DNA of 34,449 nucleotides. It comes from Actinomycetes bacterium (lineage in GTDB: Bacteria; Actinomycetota; Actinomycetes; Actinomycetales; Microbacteriaceae). The position numbers and the translations under genes were made by a program. This document shows positions 1-7,942 of this stretch, one piece after another (the stretch's first letter is position 1; the number at the start of each line of letters is the position of its first letter). The stretch spans positions 1-34,449 of the forward strand of contig JAEWDJ010000092.1 of the NCBI GenBank assembly GCA_023390155.1, read 5' to 3'. The notes under the pieces are model-generated. The model saw only the letters and a list, made by a program, of their open reading frames with translations. It ran no database searches and was not told the origin of the DNA.

Positions 1-222
1 GCCCAGCAGGCCGTCGCCGACGACGACAGCTCGTCCGGCACGCCGAGCGGATCGGGCGACACCGGCTCGTCGTCCGGGCCGGTGAAGTGCCCGTCGGGGA
101 CTCATGCGAATGCGGTCGACGCCGACGGCAACGAGTCTGCCTGCGAGGCCGACGGCCCGAACGGCGAGCAGTGCCAGGCGTACGACGCCAACAACAACTG
201 CACGAACTGGTACAAGCCCTAG
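1..222 (+). CDS. C-terminal part of a Cys-containing protein of unknown function (5' end outside window)
   Basis: Frame 1 is open from the first base to a TAG at 220-222, giving 73 C-terminal residues. The first about 27 residues are a Ser/Gly/Asp/Thr-rich linker. The rest is a small domain with four cysteines at visible residues 30, 48, 58 and 67 and many Asn, Asp and Gly, ending in NWYKP. Four evenly spaced cysteines behind a low-complexity linker suggest an exported or surface protein with two disulfides; this is inference. It is the only plus-strand gene in the left 20 kb and converges on the last tail gene, sharing the four bases CTAG so that the two stop codons overlap. I do not recognise the family. 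Confidence 0.6.
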   Translation, partial: AQQAVADDDSSSGTPSGSGDTGSSSGPVKCPSGTHANAVDADGNESACEADGPNGEQCQAYDANNNCTNWYKP

Positions 223-1136
223 GCGATCAGCCCCACGTGCTCGCGGAGCGCGGCGATCGCCTCCGTGTTCACGTCGATCTGCTCCTGCTGCGCCTTGTAC
301 AGCCGGTGCAGGTACTGCGCCGCGGCGATGGCCGCGATGCCCAACAGGTCGTAGTGGATGCCGAACGGGATCGGCTCCCCGTCGCCGTCGAGGCGGAGGG
401 TGTCGCCGAGGTAGACCGTGTACGGCTCCCGCACGACCTCGGTGCGCTCCTCGCCGTCCTCGTCGACCACGACCACCTCGACGTCGCGGTAGCGGGTCTC
501 GGTGATGGTGTCGCGCTCGTAGACGACGAACTCCCATAGGCCGGCCTCGTGCAGACGCTCGGCGATCGCGCCGAGCTCCTGATGCACCTGGTACTCCGGG
601 CCGACGTAGCCAGCTGCCGTCGGGTCGTCGCGCTTCGCGATCTCGGCGTTGTAGTTGTAGTAGTCGATCTCGATCGCGAGGATCGCCTCGGCCTTATCGA
701 TCAGATGTGCATCGACGATGTTCGTCTTGAACCGCTCGGACGACGAGGCCGTGCCGATGTGGCCGTCGATCTGATGCCACCCGGTGACCCGGGTGCCCGT
801 CATGTTGAACGAGTAGGCATCCGTGGAGAAGAGACCGCCGTTGAACACGCCCGTCGCGCCGCTCACCTGCCCGGTGGCGCCGACCGTGCTCGCGGACACC
901 GACGCCGCCGACAAGGCACCCGAAGCCGTCACGGTCGTCGGGGCGATCGCGCCCGGGTTCGCGACCTTCGCGTCCGTCTGAGTCCGGGTGTAGTAGGTCG
1001 CGGCGATCGTGTCGATGATCGTCTGCTGCAGCTGCTCCATCACCGGCGCGAACGCGTCAGCGATACTCGGCGACAACTCCCGCAGGGTCCGTTCGAGGTC
1101 CTCCATGCGCCGGACCAGAGCCGCTTCATCTCCCAT
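219..1136 (-). CDS. Tail fibre/appendage protein with C-terminal S74-type intramolecular chaperone
   Basis: 305 residues. Residues 1-60 are predicted helical, a likely trimerising coiled coil. Residues 60-105 are an Ala/Ser/Thr/Val-rich repetitive shaft, and residues 125-305 match the endosialidase/peptidase S74 chaperone domain. The motif SSSERFKTNI (131-140) fits the S74 Ser-Lys dyad, with Ser132 and Lys137 five apart. Near the C-terminus the segment FGIHYDLLGIAAIAAAQYL corresponds to the helical end of that domain. In the family this domain trimerises the fibre and then cleaves itself off between the two catalytic positions. Here an Asp/Glu-rich insertion with RDVEVVVVDEDGEERTEVV lies between the two halves. 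It is the last gene of the late operon and likely takes part in host recognition. Confidence 0.75.
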   Translation of the reverse strand: MGDEAALVRRMEDLERTLRELSPSIADAFAPVMEQLQQTIIDTIAATYYTRTQTDAKVANPGAIAPTTVTASGALSAASVSASTVGATGQVSGATGVFNGGLFSTDAYSFNMTGTRVTGWHQIDGHIGTASSSERFKTNIVDAHLIDKAEAILAIEIDYYNYNAEIAKRDDPTAAGYVGPEYQVHQELGAIAERLHEAGLWEFVVYERDTITETRYRDVEVVVVDEDGEERTEVVREPYTVYLGDTLRLDGDGEPIPFGIHYDLLGIAAIAAAQYLHRLYKAQQEQIDVNTEAIAALREHVGLIA

Positions 1137-1139
1137 GAC

Positions 1140-2285
1140 TCATCCCTCCGCGAGCGCCGTGTCGGGAGCCTGGATTACCGGCGTCACCACATTCACTGGA
1201 CCGAAATCCATCTGCCAGCCCGTCGCCCGCACAGCGCCTGACTGCCCGCCTGGGAAGGCGGGTACGACACCGGACTCACCGACGATGTACTGAACGTCGT
1301 CGCCGACATCCCAGTCGATCCCCACCCGCGGCGCGCGTCGAGCTGTCGCCTCCAGCGAGATCGTCGTCTGGCCGGCGCCCTCCGCGGCCGCCCGCGCCTG
1401 GGCGTGCGCATTCAGAGTGTCCACGTTCACGATCGACGACGACGGGGTGAACCGTCGCTCGAACGTGGGTCGATCAGGATCCGGCACGACCACGTGCTGC
1501 GACTGCGGCCGCTGATCCGCGATCGCCGTCGATGTGGCCATGAAGTCGTTGCCCGCATTCGAGGCGGAGTAGTCCTCCTGATACTCCAGCGAGGTCACGG
1601 AGCCGGGAGCCTCGAACTGTTCATTCGGCGCCAAGCCTGTCGCGGCCGCCACACCGATCCGGTCACCCACGTAGAGCACGAACGTCAGCCGTTCGGGGTT
1701 GTGCTGCCACTCTGTCCCGATGGTCCACTCAATCCCGTCGATCACGCCGGCGAGCTCCGTCAGGACGCTGTAGATCGTCTTGTCGCTCGAATCCTTGTAC
1801 GTCCGCGTGCGGACCTTGCCCGCGCCAGCGGTCACGACCTGCACGCGGATCGGGATGCCGCCATTGCTTCCAGTCGCGACGTAGAGGTTCACCAGGTCGG
1901 TGACGATGGTGTTCTGGCCAGTCCCGGGATCTGGGTAGACGCGGTCGCCAACGTATCGTCGGTCGAGGTAGGCCTCGATCGTCGCGATCGACAGAGGCAC
2001 CGAGTCTCCCAGTGACCGGCCTCGTCGCGTGATGAACCCGGACCAGATCGGTAGGCCCGCGGGATCCGTCGTCGTCATGTCCAGGCAGTGCAGGACCGTC
2101 GCGCCGTGCTTTGTCGCCCGCAACCAGTTCTTGGGCGCATCGGGCAGGACGAGACTGCCCGTCGTCGTCTCCAGCTTCCCGAGCGACTTCTTGATCGACG
2201 AGACGTTGAGCGGCTTCGTCAGGTCCGCGATCACCTCGCCAGTCTTGAACTCCGTCGCCAGCCACTGAAACTCTGCGTCGGCCAC
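1140..2285 (-). CDS. Minor tail protein, siphovirus ReqiPepy6 Gp37-like
   Basis: 381 residues, GTG start behind a strong Shine-Dalgarno (GGAGGAGG). The sequence resembles the Gp37-like tail proteins of actinophages. The N-terminus lays out segments such as LNVSSIKKSLGKLETTTGSLVLP (split here by description: 26-48), then an IWSGFITRRGR segment near 80-90, a central YLDRRYVGD region (106-114), and a late VGIDWDVGDDVQYIV stretch typical of baseplate hub proteins. It would sit at the tail tip with the distal tail protein. Its place is unusual: in most relatives it directly follows the distal tail gene, whereas here a fibre, a 41-residue protein and a hydrolase gene lie between. Family call is by pattern recognition only. 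Confidence 0.65.
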   Translation of the reverse strand: MADAEFQWLATEFKTGEVIADLTKPLNVSSIKKSLGKLETTTGSLVLPDAPKNWLRATKHGATVLHCLDMTTTDPAGLPIWSGFITRRGRSLGDSVPLSIATIEAYLDRRYVGDRVYPDPGTGQNTIVTDLVNLYVATGSNGGIPIRVQVVTAGAGKVRTRTYKDSSDKTIYSVLTELAGVIDGIEWTIGTEWQHNPERLTFVLYVGDRIGVAAATGLAPNEQFEAPGSVTSLEYQEDYSASNAGNDFMATSTAIADQRPQSQHVVVPDPDRPTFERRFTPSSSIVNVDTLNAHAQARAAAEGAGQTTISLEATARRAPRVGIDWDVGDDVQYIVGESGVVPAFPGGQSGAVRATGWQMDFGPVNVVTPVIQAPDTALAEG

Positions 2286-2300
2286 GACGACCTCCTCCTG

Positions 2301-3149
2301 CTACTGGGTGACGGCCTTCAGCGTGATGCCCCTCAGCGCCGCCTCGGCACCGGCCTGCGCGGCCTTCGTGATCGCTGCGGGGTCGACTCCCTGGCTCGTC
2401 GCGATCGCCGACAGCGCCTGCTGCAGCGCACCGACCTGCGCGGTGAGGTTGCGGACCATGGTGTTCGTGTCGGCGTTGTCCTGGATCTGCGGGACCGGCT
2501 TGCCGTCACGGATGACGTTCTGCTCGACCTTGTCGCCGATGGAGGAGACACGGCCGACGAGCCCCTTCAGTGCGGCGCTGACGGTCGGGCCGCCGTCGTA
2601 GGCCGGGAAGTTCAGGATCTTGCCGATATCGGCGTCGGTGAGCGGCATGTCGTCCTCCTGGGCGATCTGATCGATGATGGGGGTGAAGTCGAGACCGGCC
2701 GCCGAGGTCCCCGGGTAGGCGGGGCGGCTGTAGGAGACGACGTAGGATGCCGAGCGGGTGCGGTCGCGCTGGTCGTCTCCCGGGTTCGAGTTCGTACCGC
2801 GGCTGGTGATCAGCCCGGCAGGGGAGACGGGGCCGAGCGCGATCTCCGTGTGATCGAAGCTGTTGCGATCCTTCGTCCAGGAGAAGGCGAGCACGTCGCC
2901 GCGCTGGATACCCGCGTTGCCCCACGTGCGGCGCCCCTGCGCAGCGAAGTAGTTCTGCAGCTGGGAGACGTAGGAGTAGAACGGGTTCCGCGCGCTGTTG
3001 AGGCCGAACAGGAAGTAACTGACATCGGCGGCGCAGTCGTCGTACCCGCTGTTGCCGGTTGGCCACCACGGGTTCGGCCACGAGGTGCCGAAGGTCGACG
3101 CCATCGCGGCGAGCATGTCTTCCAGGGAGCGTTCAAGCAGGTCCGGCAT
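2301..3149 (-). CDS. CHAP/NlpC-like peptidoglycan hydrolase in the tail module (endolysin or tail lysin)
   Basis: 282 residues. The N-terminal domain (about 20-165) looks like a CHAP/NlpC cysteine peptidase: Cys39 in GYDDCAADVSYF is the probable nucleophile and His100 in FDHTEIALG the probable general base, with the typical QRGDVLAFSW strand (82-91) between them. Residues 168-282 begin MPLTDADIGKIL and continue into a helical, Gln/Ala-rich tail of the kind found at the C-terminus of actinophage lysins. The ATG has a good Shine-Dalgarno (GAGAGGAG). Lying among tail genes, it may be the endolysin or a virion-associated wall hydrolase; no holin is visible next to it, and the sequence does not decide between the two. 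Confidence 0.7.
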   Translation of the reverse strand: MPDLLERSLEDMLAAMASTFGTSWPNPWWPTGNSGYDDCAADVSYFLFGLNSARNPFYSYVSQLQNYFAAQGRRTWGNAGIQRGDVLAFSWTKDRNSFDHTEIALGPVSPAGLITSRGTNSNPGDDQRDRTRSASYVVSYSRPAYPGTSAAGLDFTPIIDQIAQEDDMPLTDADIGKILNFPAYDGGPTVSAALKGLVGRVSSIGDKVEQNVIRDGKPVPQIQDNADTNTMVRNLTAQVGALQQALSAIATSQGVDPAAITKAAQAGAEAALRGITLKAVTQ

Positions 3150-3258
3150 CGCCGTACTCCTCTCCGAAGCTCGACGACACCGCGGGCGGCGCCGGCACCT
3201 TGTCGGCGTTGAGGGGCGGTGCTAGTGGGCAGTCGCTGGTCTCGTTCGGGTCGGTCAC
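3133..3258 (-). CDS. Small 41-residue protein between fibre and hydrolase genes
   Basis: GTG start with a very strong Shine-Dalgarno (AGGAGG, 7-base spacing) immediately after the stop of the fibre gene. The product begins VTDPNETSDCPLAPPLNADK and is rich in Pro, Ala, Ser and acidic residues, so probably unstructured. It overlaps the start of the hydrolase gene by 17 bases, which suggests translational coupling. Function is unknown; the ribosome binding site and the fit into the gap argue that it is real. Confidence 0.55.
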   Translation of the reverse strand: MTDPNETSDCPLAPPLNADKVPAPPAVSSSFGEEYGDAGPA

Positions 3259-3269
3259 GGGTTGCCCTC

Positions 3270-4379
3270 CTATCGCAGCGGCTCGACGTAGCGGATGCCG
3301 AAGAACGAGTTCTCGGCCGCGGTGTTCCAGGCGGTCGCAGCGGTGCAATAGATCGCTGCGACGAGGGAGTCGCCGGCGGCCAGGCGCACCCGGCGGCGAA
3401 CGTACCCGGAGCCGAGGTTCGCGTTGCCGAGGAACGAGTTGATCGCAATCGCGTTCACCGCGTCGGCGCTGGTCGAGTTGCGCTTGATCGCGACGAATCC
3501 GTTCACAGCGGTCGTCGTCGCCACCTGCAGTTCGACGTCGTAGACGCCGTCGATCGGCGCCACCCAGGCGCCGTTGAATGGTGCAACGCCGAGCGCCGCC
3601 TGATCCGTCGTCCAGTACGCGGCGGTGTTGAGAATGTTCCACACCGCGCCCAGGTTGGGCGTGCCCGCTCCACGCTTCACCGAGCCACCCCAGCCGAGGG
3701 CGTGGCCGAGAGGCTGCCACGAGCCACCCAGGTACTGGTAGTGGCCGTTGTTCGTGGAGTCGCCGAAGACGGCCGCCAGCTGGAGCGCCTGCGGCGGAGT
3801 CCAGAGGTTCAGATCCGCCAGCTTGATAAACGGCACTACGCCGCCCGCCCCGGCCGTGTACGGCGCCACCCATGTCACCGACGGCGAACCCGTCCCCGAC
3901 TTCGGGACGTTGATCTGCGCGATCACGAACGCACGCGAGACCGGGGGAGCGGGGGCGACACCCGAGCCGGCCGTCCCAGCCAGGTACTTCCGCGTCACGG
4001 TCGGAGCACCCGAGGAGCCATCCTCGGCGCCGTCGTCGACCTGCACATACAGTATGTCGACCCGAGAGTTGCTTCCATCCGCCGGTGTCATCGCGCCTGT
4101 CGCGACGGCGTCGAATGCGAACGGGTACGCGCCAGCCTCCGCGGCTGCCTCGACATCCGCGTCGCCAGCGAACGCCTGGCAGGTCCACTGAGTCGCCGTC
4201 GCGGTCACCGTCGTCGTCGGAGTGCCCGGGCGAACACCAGTGCGAGCACCGAGCGGTCGCGTCGACGCACCCATGACCTGGTGCACACCGCGAAGCTGAC
4301 GCTCCCACCGGGCGTCATATTTCGGGGTATCGACTCCCGCCACCTGGACGGCGTTCGCCGGACCGATCCGGTCAACCAT
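3270..4379 (-). CDS. Minor tail/fibre protein with C-terminal jelly-roll-like domain
   Basis: 369 residues starting MVDRIGPANAVQVAGVDTPK. The first about 190 residues resemble the base of actinophage minor tail proteins: an opening helix and RQLRGVHQV, then an Ala-rich stretch and PSVTWVAPYTAGAG. From about residue 230 to the end the pattern is that of a beta-rich C1q/TNF-like domain: GVYDVELQVATTTAVNG, then IKRNSTSADAVNAIAINS, RRRVRLAAGDSLVAAIYC and the final FFGIRYVEPLR. Such domains form trimeric receptor-binding tips in siphoviruses. It follows the distal tail gene and likely builds part of the baseplate or receptor-binding complex. The domain assignment is inference from the strand pattern. 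Confidence 0.6.
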   Translation of the reverse strand: MVDRIGPANAVQVAGVDTPKYDARWERQLRGVHQVMGASTRPLGARTGVRPGTPTTTVTATATQWTCQAFAGDADVEAAAEAGAYPFAFDAVATGAMTPADGSNSRVDILYVQVDDGAEDGSSGAPTVTRKYLAGTAGSGVAPAPPVSRAFVIAQINVPKSGTGSPSVTWVAPYTAGAGGVVPFIKLADLNLWTPPQALQLAAVFGDSTNNGHYQYLGGSWQPLGHALGWGGSVKRGAGTPNLGAVWNILNTAAYWTTDQAALGVAPFNGAWVAPIDGVYDVELQVATTTAVNGFVAIKRNSTSADAVNAIAINSFLGNANLGSGYVRRRVRLAAGDSLVAAIYCTAATAWNTAAENSFFGIRYVEPLR

Positions 4380-4391
4380 CAGCTCTCCCTC

Positions 4392-5252
4392 TCATTCCCA
4401 TGCCTCCGTCGCGAACACTCGCATCCGGGCCCCAGCGTTGTAAGAGGCAGCCGTGAACGCCCATGTGTTGGCGCCCGGCTCGAAGCCGCTCCACTGACGT
4501 GACGTCACCCACCCCTGACGCGACACCTGCCCGTTAGCGAGCACATCGTGGTCTTCCATCACGACTTCGATCCACTCGCCTGTCCCCAGCTCGAGCGACG
4601 AAGCGAACGTGAGCTCGCGCTGCATGCCGCCGCCGCGGTGCGTGACCACGGGTCCCTTCACCGGGCCGTCGATGCGGAGACGAACCGGCCCAGTCGCGTT
4701 GCCGCGATTGTTCAATGACACCAGGCCTGTGACCGTGGTCGCCGGGATGCTGTACGGGTATACGTGCGGATAGGTGAAGCCCCCCGACGTCATCGGCAGG
4801 GCCGTCGAATCCGTCAGCTCGGTTCCGAACTTGCGCGAGTCCTCCGACACCACCTGCATCGAGAAGGTGGCATATACGAGCGACGTCCGCTTGATGATCG
4901 GCTCGTCCTCCCGTCGCGCCGAGATCCACCGAGACTCACCAACTTCGGTCACCGTCATGATCCGCTCGTCAAGAGCGAACCGGCTCAGAAGCTCGTCCTT
5001 CGCCGGAAGGATTCGGGACGCGTCGGGCGACTGAATCCACCCGCCGACGGTGACGTGGCGGGCACCCGAAAACGAGTCCCCGCCCACGCCACCTTGCGAG
5101 CGGACGCGGGCCTGCACCTCCAGGGACGCCTTCGGTGCCCCCTCCCACCCATCGAGAGTGGTCACACCGAACGCGACACCAAGTACCGTGTCGATCGCCG
5201 CGAGGTCCAGGCCGTCGTAGTTCACATTCGTCAGACCGAACGGAACACCCAT
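4392..5252 (-). CDS. Distal tail (Dit-like) protein
   Basis: 286 residues from the ATG at 5252; a GTG one codon upstream (5255) is also possible. Both overlap the tape measure stop. It directly follows the tape measure gene, the canonical Dit position. The N-terminal half contains RHVTVGGWIQSPDAS (about 65-79), followed by LLSRFALDERIMTV, like the beta-barrel ring domain of Dit proteins. The C-terminal half is beta-rich (LVSLNNRGNATGPVRLRIDG, then GEWIEVVMEDH). The family forms a hexameric ring joining tail tube to baseplate. Confidence 0.65.
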   Translation of the reverse strand: MGVPFGLTNVNYDGLDLAAIDTVLGVAFGVTTLDGWEGAPKASLEVQARVRSQGGVGGDSFSGARHVTVGGWIQSPDASRILPAKDELLSRFALDERIMTVTEVGESRWISARREDEPIIKRTSLVYATFSMQVVSEDSRKFGTELTDSTALPMTSGGFTYPHVYPYSIPATTVTGLVSLNNRGNATGPVRLRIDGPVKGPVVTHRGGGMQRELTFASSLELGTGEWIEVVMEDHDVLANGQVSRQGWVTSRQWSGFEPGANTWAFTAASYNAGARMRVFATEAWE

Positions 5253-7927
5253 CACGCCCCCAAGCTCTCGATTCGACGGATGACCGCCATGGCCGTGCCA
5301 ATCGGGTCGGACACCTCCGTGACGTTGATGGTGTTGCCACCAGCGGCGCCGGCTGACGAATCGAGCGAGCGCTGAGCGAGTGCGTTTGCCGCCTCGATCA
5401 GCTGATTCGTCCGCCCGTAGTCGGTGACCGTCTCTTTTCGACCACCCTCACCGAGGATCACCGCTGTGCCCCCGAGGGTCGGCTCGATGTCCGCGCCGAT
5501 CGCCAGCTTCGGGATCTTCGGGATCGCCGGGATGCCGATCGTGCCGGTGATGTTGTTCACGCCGCCGATGAGCCCGTTGATGACGTCGATGACGCCGTTC
5601 AGCACGCCCTTCCCGATGTCGATGATGCCGTTCCAGATCCCCGAAAAGATCTGCACGATGCCATCCCACGCCTGCTTCCAGTTCCCGGTGAAGACCCCCG
5701 TCAGGAAGGTGATCACGCCGCCGAGAACGTCCGTGATCGTCTTGATGACCGGCAGCAGGATCCCGGTGATCATGCTCACGATTCCCGAGAACACCGGTGT
5801 CAGCGCCGAGAACGCCTTCACGACCGTGCCAGCGACGAAGTTCGCCAGCACGGTGAGGAGCTGGATCAACGGCGCGAGGATCGGGCCGATTAGCTGCAAC
5901 AGCGGCGTGATCAGCTCGAGGATCGGCTGGAGCAGCGCCATGACGGCGTTCACCACGGCCATGACGATCGGCATGAGCGCCTGAAACAGCGCGTTCAGCG
6001 GAGGCATGATCGCCGTGATAATCGGCAGAAGTGCCGCTGCGACCTGTGCGAAGATCCCCGCCAGCAGCTGAATAATCGGCGAGATGGCGGTGATCAAGGT
6101 CGTCAGGATGGGCAGGATGCCCTCAACGAGCGGTGCGAACGCCTGAACGAGGGTCGACACGATCGGCACGAGGGCCGAGATAATCGGCACCACCACCGCC
6201 AACGCCGGCGCGAGGGCAGCCAGGACCGACGAGATGAGCGGGCCGATCTGGCCCGCCAGCATCGTGATCAGCGGCGTGAGCGCCGTCACCAGCTGGGCGG
6301 CGACCGGAGCTACCGCAGACAGCACCGACAGGAACGCCTGCCCCAGGACCGGGATCAATGGCGTCAGCGCTGCCAGGATCTGCGAGAGCAGCGGCGCCAC
6401 AACCTGCAGCGCTGCACCCAGTACCGGACCGAGCTGAGCGGCGAGTGCGCCGGCGAACGTCGCGACTGAGCCGAGCGCGTTCGCGATCGCCGGCAACGAG
6501 GGCAGGATAGCCATGAGACCAACCTGGAGTCCCGAGACCAGGTTCACGATCCCCGACGACACGGCAGGGCTAGAAAGCGCGAGCCCGACCGAGCTCAACA
6601 CGGTGCCGAGCGTCTGGCCGATCTGCTGCATCGTGGTGGCAAGGACCGGGGCAAGGCCAGAAAGCATGGAGCCGATCGGGCTCAGCGCTGCCCCGAGCGC
6701 CTGCGCCCCAAGCGTTGCGCCGACGAACAGTGTTGTCAGAGTCTCCTGGAACCCCTGCGAATTAACCGTGGCGGCGATCTCCTTCATCACTACCGCGAAC
6801 GATGCGATGCCTCCGCCGCCGGCGTTCAGCGCGGCGCCCTGGAGGCCCGAGAAGATGGAGATCGTCGAGCCGAGAACCGAACCGAGGCTCTTCAGCGCCG
6901 AGATTCCCTGCTCGACCCACTGAGCAAGGTTCCCGTCCGACGCCACTCTCGCCACCCACGCGTCGAAGGAGTTTGTGATGTCTGCGAACCACTGCGCCAG
7001 CCGAGGCAGATACTGCGAGCCGAACGTGCCCAGTGTGGCGATCGCGGATGCGAATCCACCTGTGCCAGTCGACGCGATGTCGATCGACTCGCGCAGCTTG
7101 GCCAGCATCCCCTCGAGGACTCCGCCGCCGAAGGCGCGCTGAAACCCGGCAGCGATCGACGCGGACCACGATCCGAGACCCGACGCCACAGACGCGAGCC
7201 CCGAGCGAAGCTGTGGCAGCGTTGAACGAACGAAGTCGATGATGGGCTGCTTGGCCTTGGCCCAGAAGTTGTCGGTGATTATCGTCTTGAGCCGCGTCCA
7301 CACGGGGGCGAGACTTGCGAGCTGGTCGCCGGCGGAACTGAGCGCTATGCCGAAAACGACCGCGCCAACTGCCGCCCCGCCGAGGATGCCAGGCAGCGGA
7401 GCAGCGAGGGCGGCCAAGGCCGTGAGCGACGCGAGAAGTGTGAGAAGCCCACTCGTGGACGAGAGCGCCACGGCACCGATTGAGCCGATAGCGAGCACGA
7501 GGGCAGCGATCTTCGGCAGCGACCGGTCGAGGTTGCTCAGCGAGTCGGTGATGTTCCTCACCAGGTCGCCCGACAGGCGGGCGCCCGAAAGCGACGCGAG
7601 CGCGGCCGCCGCCTTCGCCAGCGACGCCTTCGAGATGTTCACGTCCACGTTCACCGAACGCCTGCGCGTGAACTCGCGCATGTGGGTGGTGGCGGCGGCA
7701 GTCTTCGCGTCGACGTCGAGGTTGACGCTGGTGCCGTTCCAGTCGCGGACGAACTTCTTGATCGAGCGCTCGGCGCCGCCCGTGTCTGCCGCGACCTTCA
7801 GGTTGAGCACCGTCGACTTCTCGATGCGGTCCAGCGACTTCTTCAGATCCGCCTTGAATCGCGTCGTGTCGGGCACGACTCGGATCGAGACGCGACCGAC
7901 GCTCTTGCCGCCAGGGCCCTTCGCCAT
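5252..7927 (-). CDS. Tape measure protein
   Basis: 891 residues. It is the longest gene and lies between the tail assembly chaperones and the distal tail gene. The N-terminus is basic and helical (RFKADLKKSLDRIEKS, 23-38). Residues 140-215 hold hydrophobic segments such as LVLAIGSIGAVALSS. Residues about 400-730 are a long quasi-repeat of L/I/V-Pro-L pattern (for example LVTALTPLITMLAGQIGPLI), typical of siphoviral tape measures that fix tail length and are released during DNA injection. By the family rule of about 1.5 Angstrom per residue the tail would be near 130 nm. The C-terminal motif GRTNQLIEAANALAQRSL (839-856) recurs in the early protein at 22467-23390. Confidence 0.93.
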   Translation of the reverse strand: MAKGPGGKSVGRVSIRVVPDTTRFKADLKKSLDRIEKSTVLNLKVAADTGGAERSIKKFVRDWNGTSVNLDVDAKTAAATTHMREFTRRRSVNVDVNISKASLAKAAAALASLSGARLSGDLVRNITDSLSNLDRSLPKIAALVLAIGSIGAVALSSTSGLLTLLASLTALAALAAPLPGILGGAAVGAVVFGIALSSAGDQLASLAPVWTRLKTIITDNFWAKAKQPIIDFVRSTLPQLRSGLASVASGLGSWSASIAAGFQRAFGGGVLEGMLAKLRESIDIASTGTGGFASAIATLGTFGSQYLPRLAQWFADITNSFDAWVARVASDGNLAQWVEQGISALKSLGSVLGSTISIFSGLQGAALNAGGGGIASFAVVMKEIAATVNSQGFQETLTTLFVGATLGAQALGAALSPIGSMLSGLAPVLATTMQQIGQTLGTVLSSVGLALSSPAVSSGIVNLVSGLQVGLMAILPSLPAIANALGSVATFAGALAAQLGPVLGAALQVVAPLLSQILAALTPLIPVLGQAFLSVLSAVAPVAAQLVTALTPLITMLAGQIGPLISSVLAALAPALAVVVPIISALVPIVSTLVQAFAPLVEGILPILTTLITAISPIIQLLAGIFAQVAAALLPIITAIMPPLNALFQALMPIVMAVVNAVMALLQPILELITPLLQLIGPILAPLIQLLTVLANFVAGTVVKAFSALTPVFSGIVSMITGILLPVIKTITDVLGGVITFLTGVFTGNWKQAWDGIVQIFSGIWNGIIDIGKGVLNGVIDVINGLIGGVNNITGTIGIPAIPKIPKLAIGADIEPTLGGTAVILGEGGRKETVTDYGRTNQLIEAANALAQRSLDSSAGAAGGNTINVTEVSDPIGTAMAVIRRIESLGA
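5354..5419 (-). repeat. 22-codon motif shared with an early gene (copy A, tape measure)
   Basis: Codons for the motif GRTNQLIEAANALAQRSL and flanks in the tape measure C-terminus. The copy at 22560-22625 matches at 17 of 22 residues and also at DNA level (both carry ctcgatcagctg). Described further under findings. Confidence 0.7.
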
Positions 7928-7942
7928 CAGGGCCTCCTTCGG

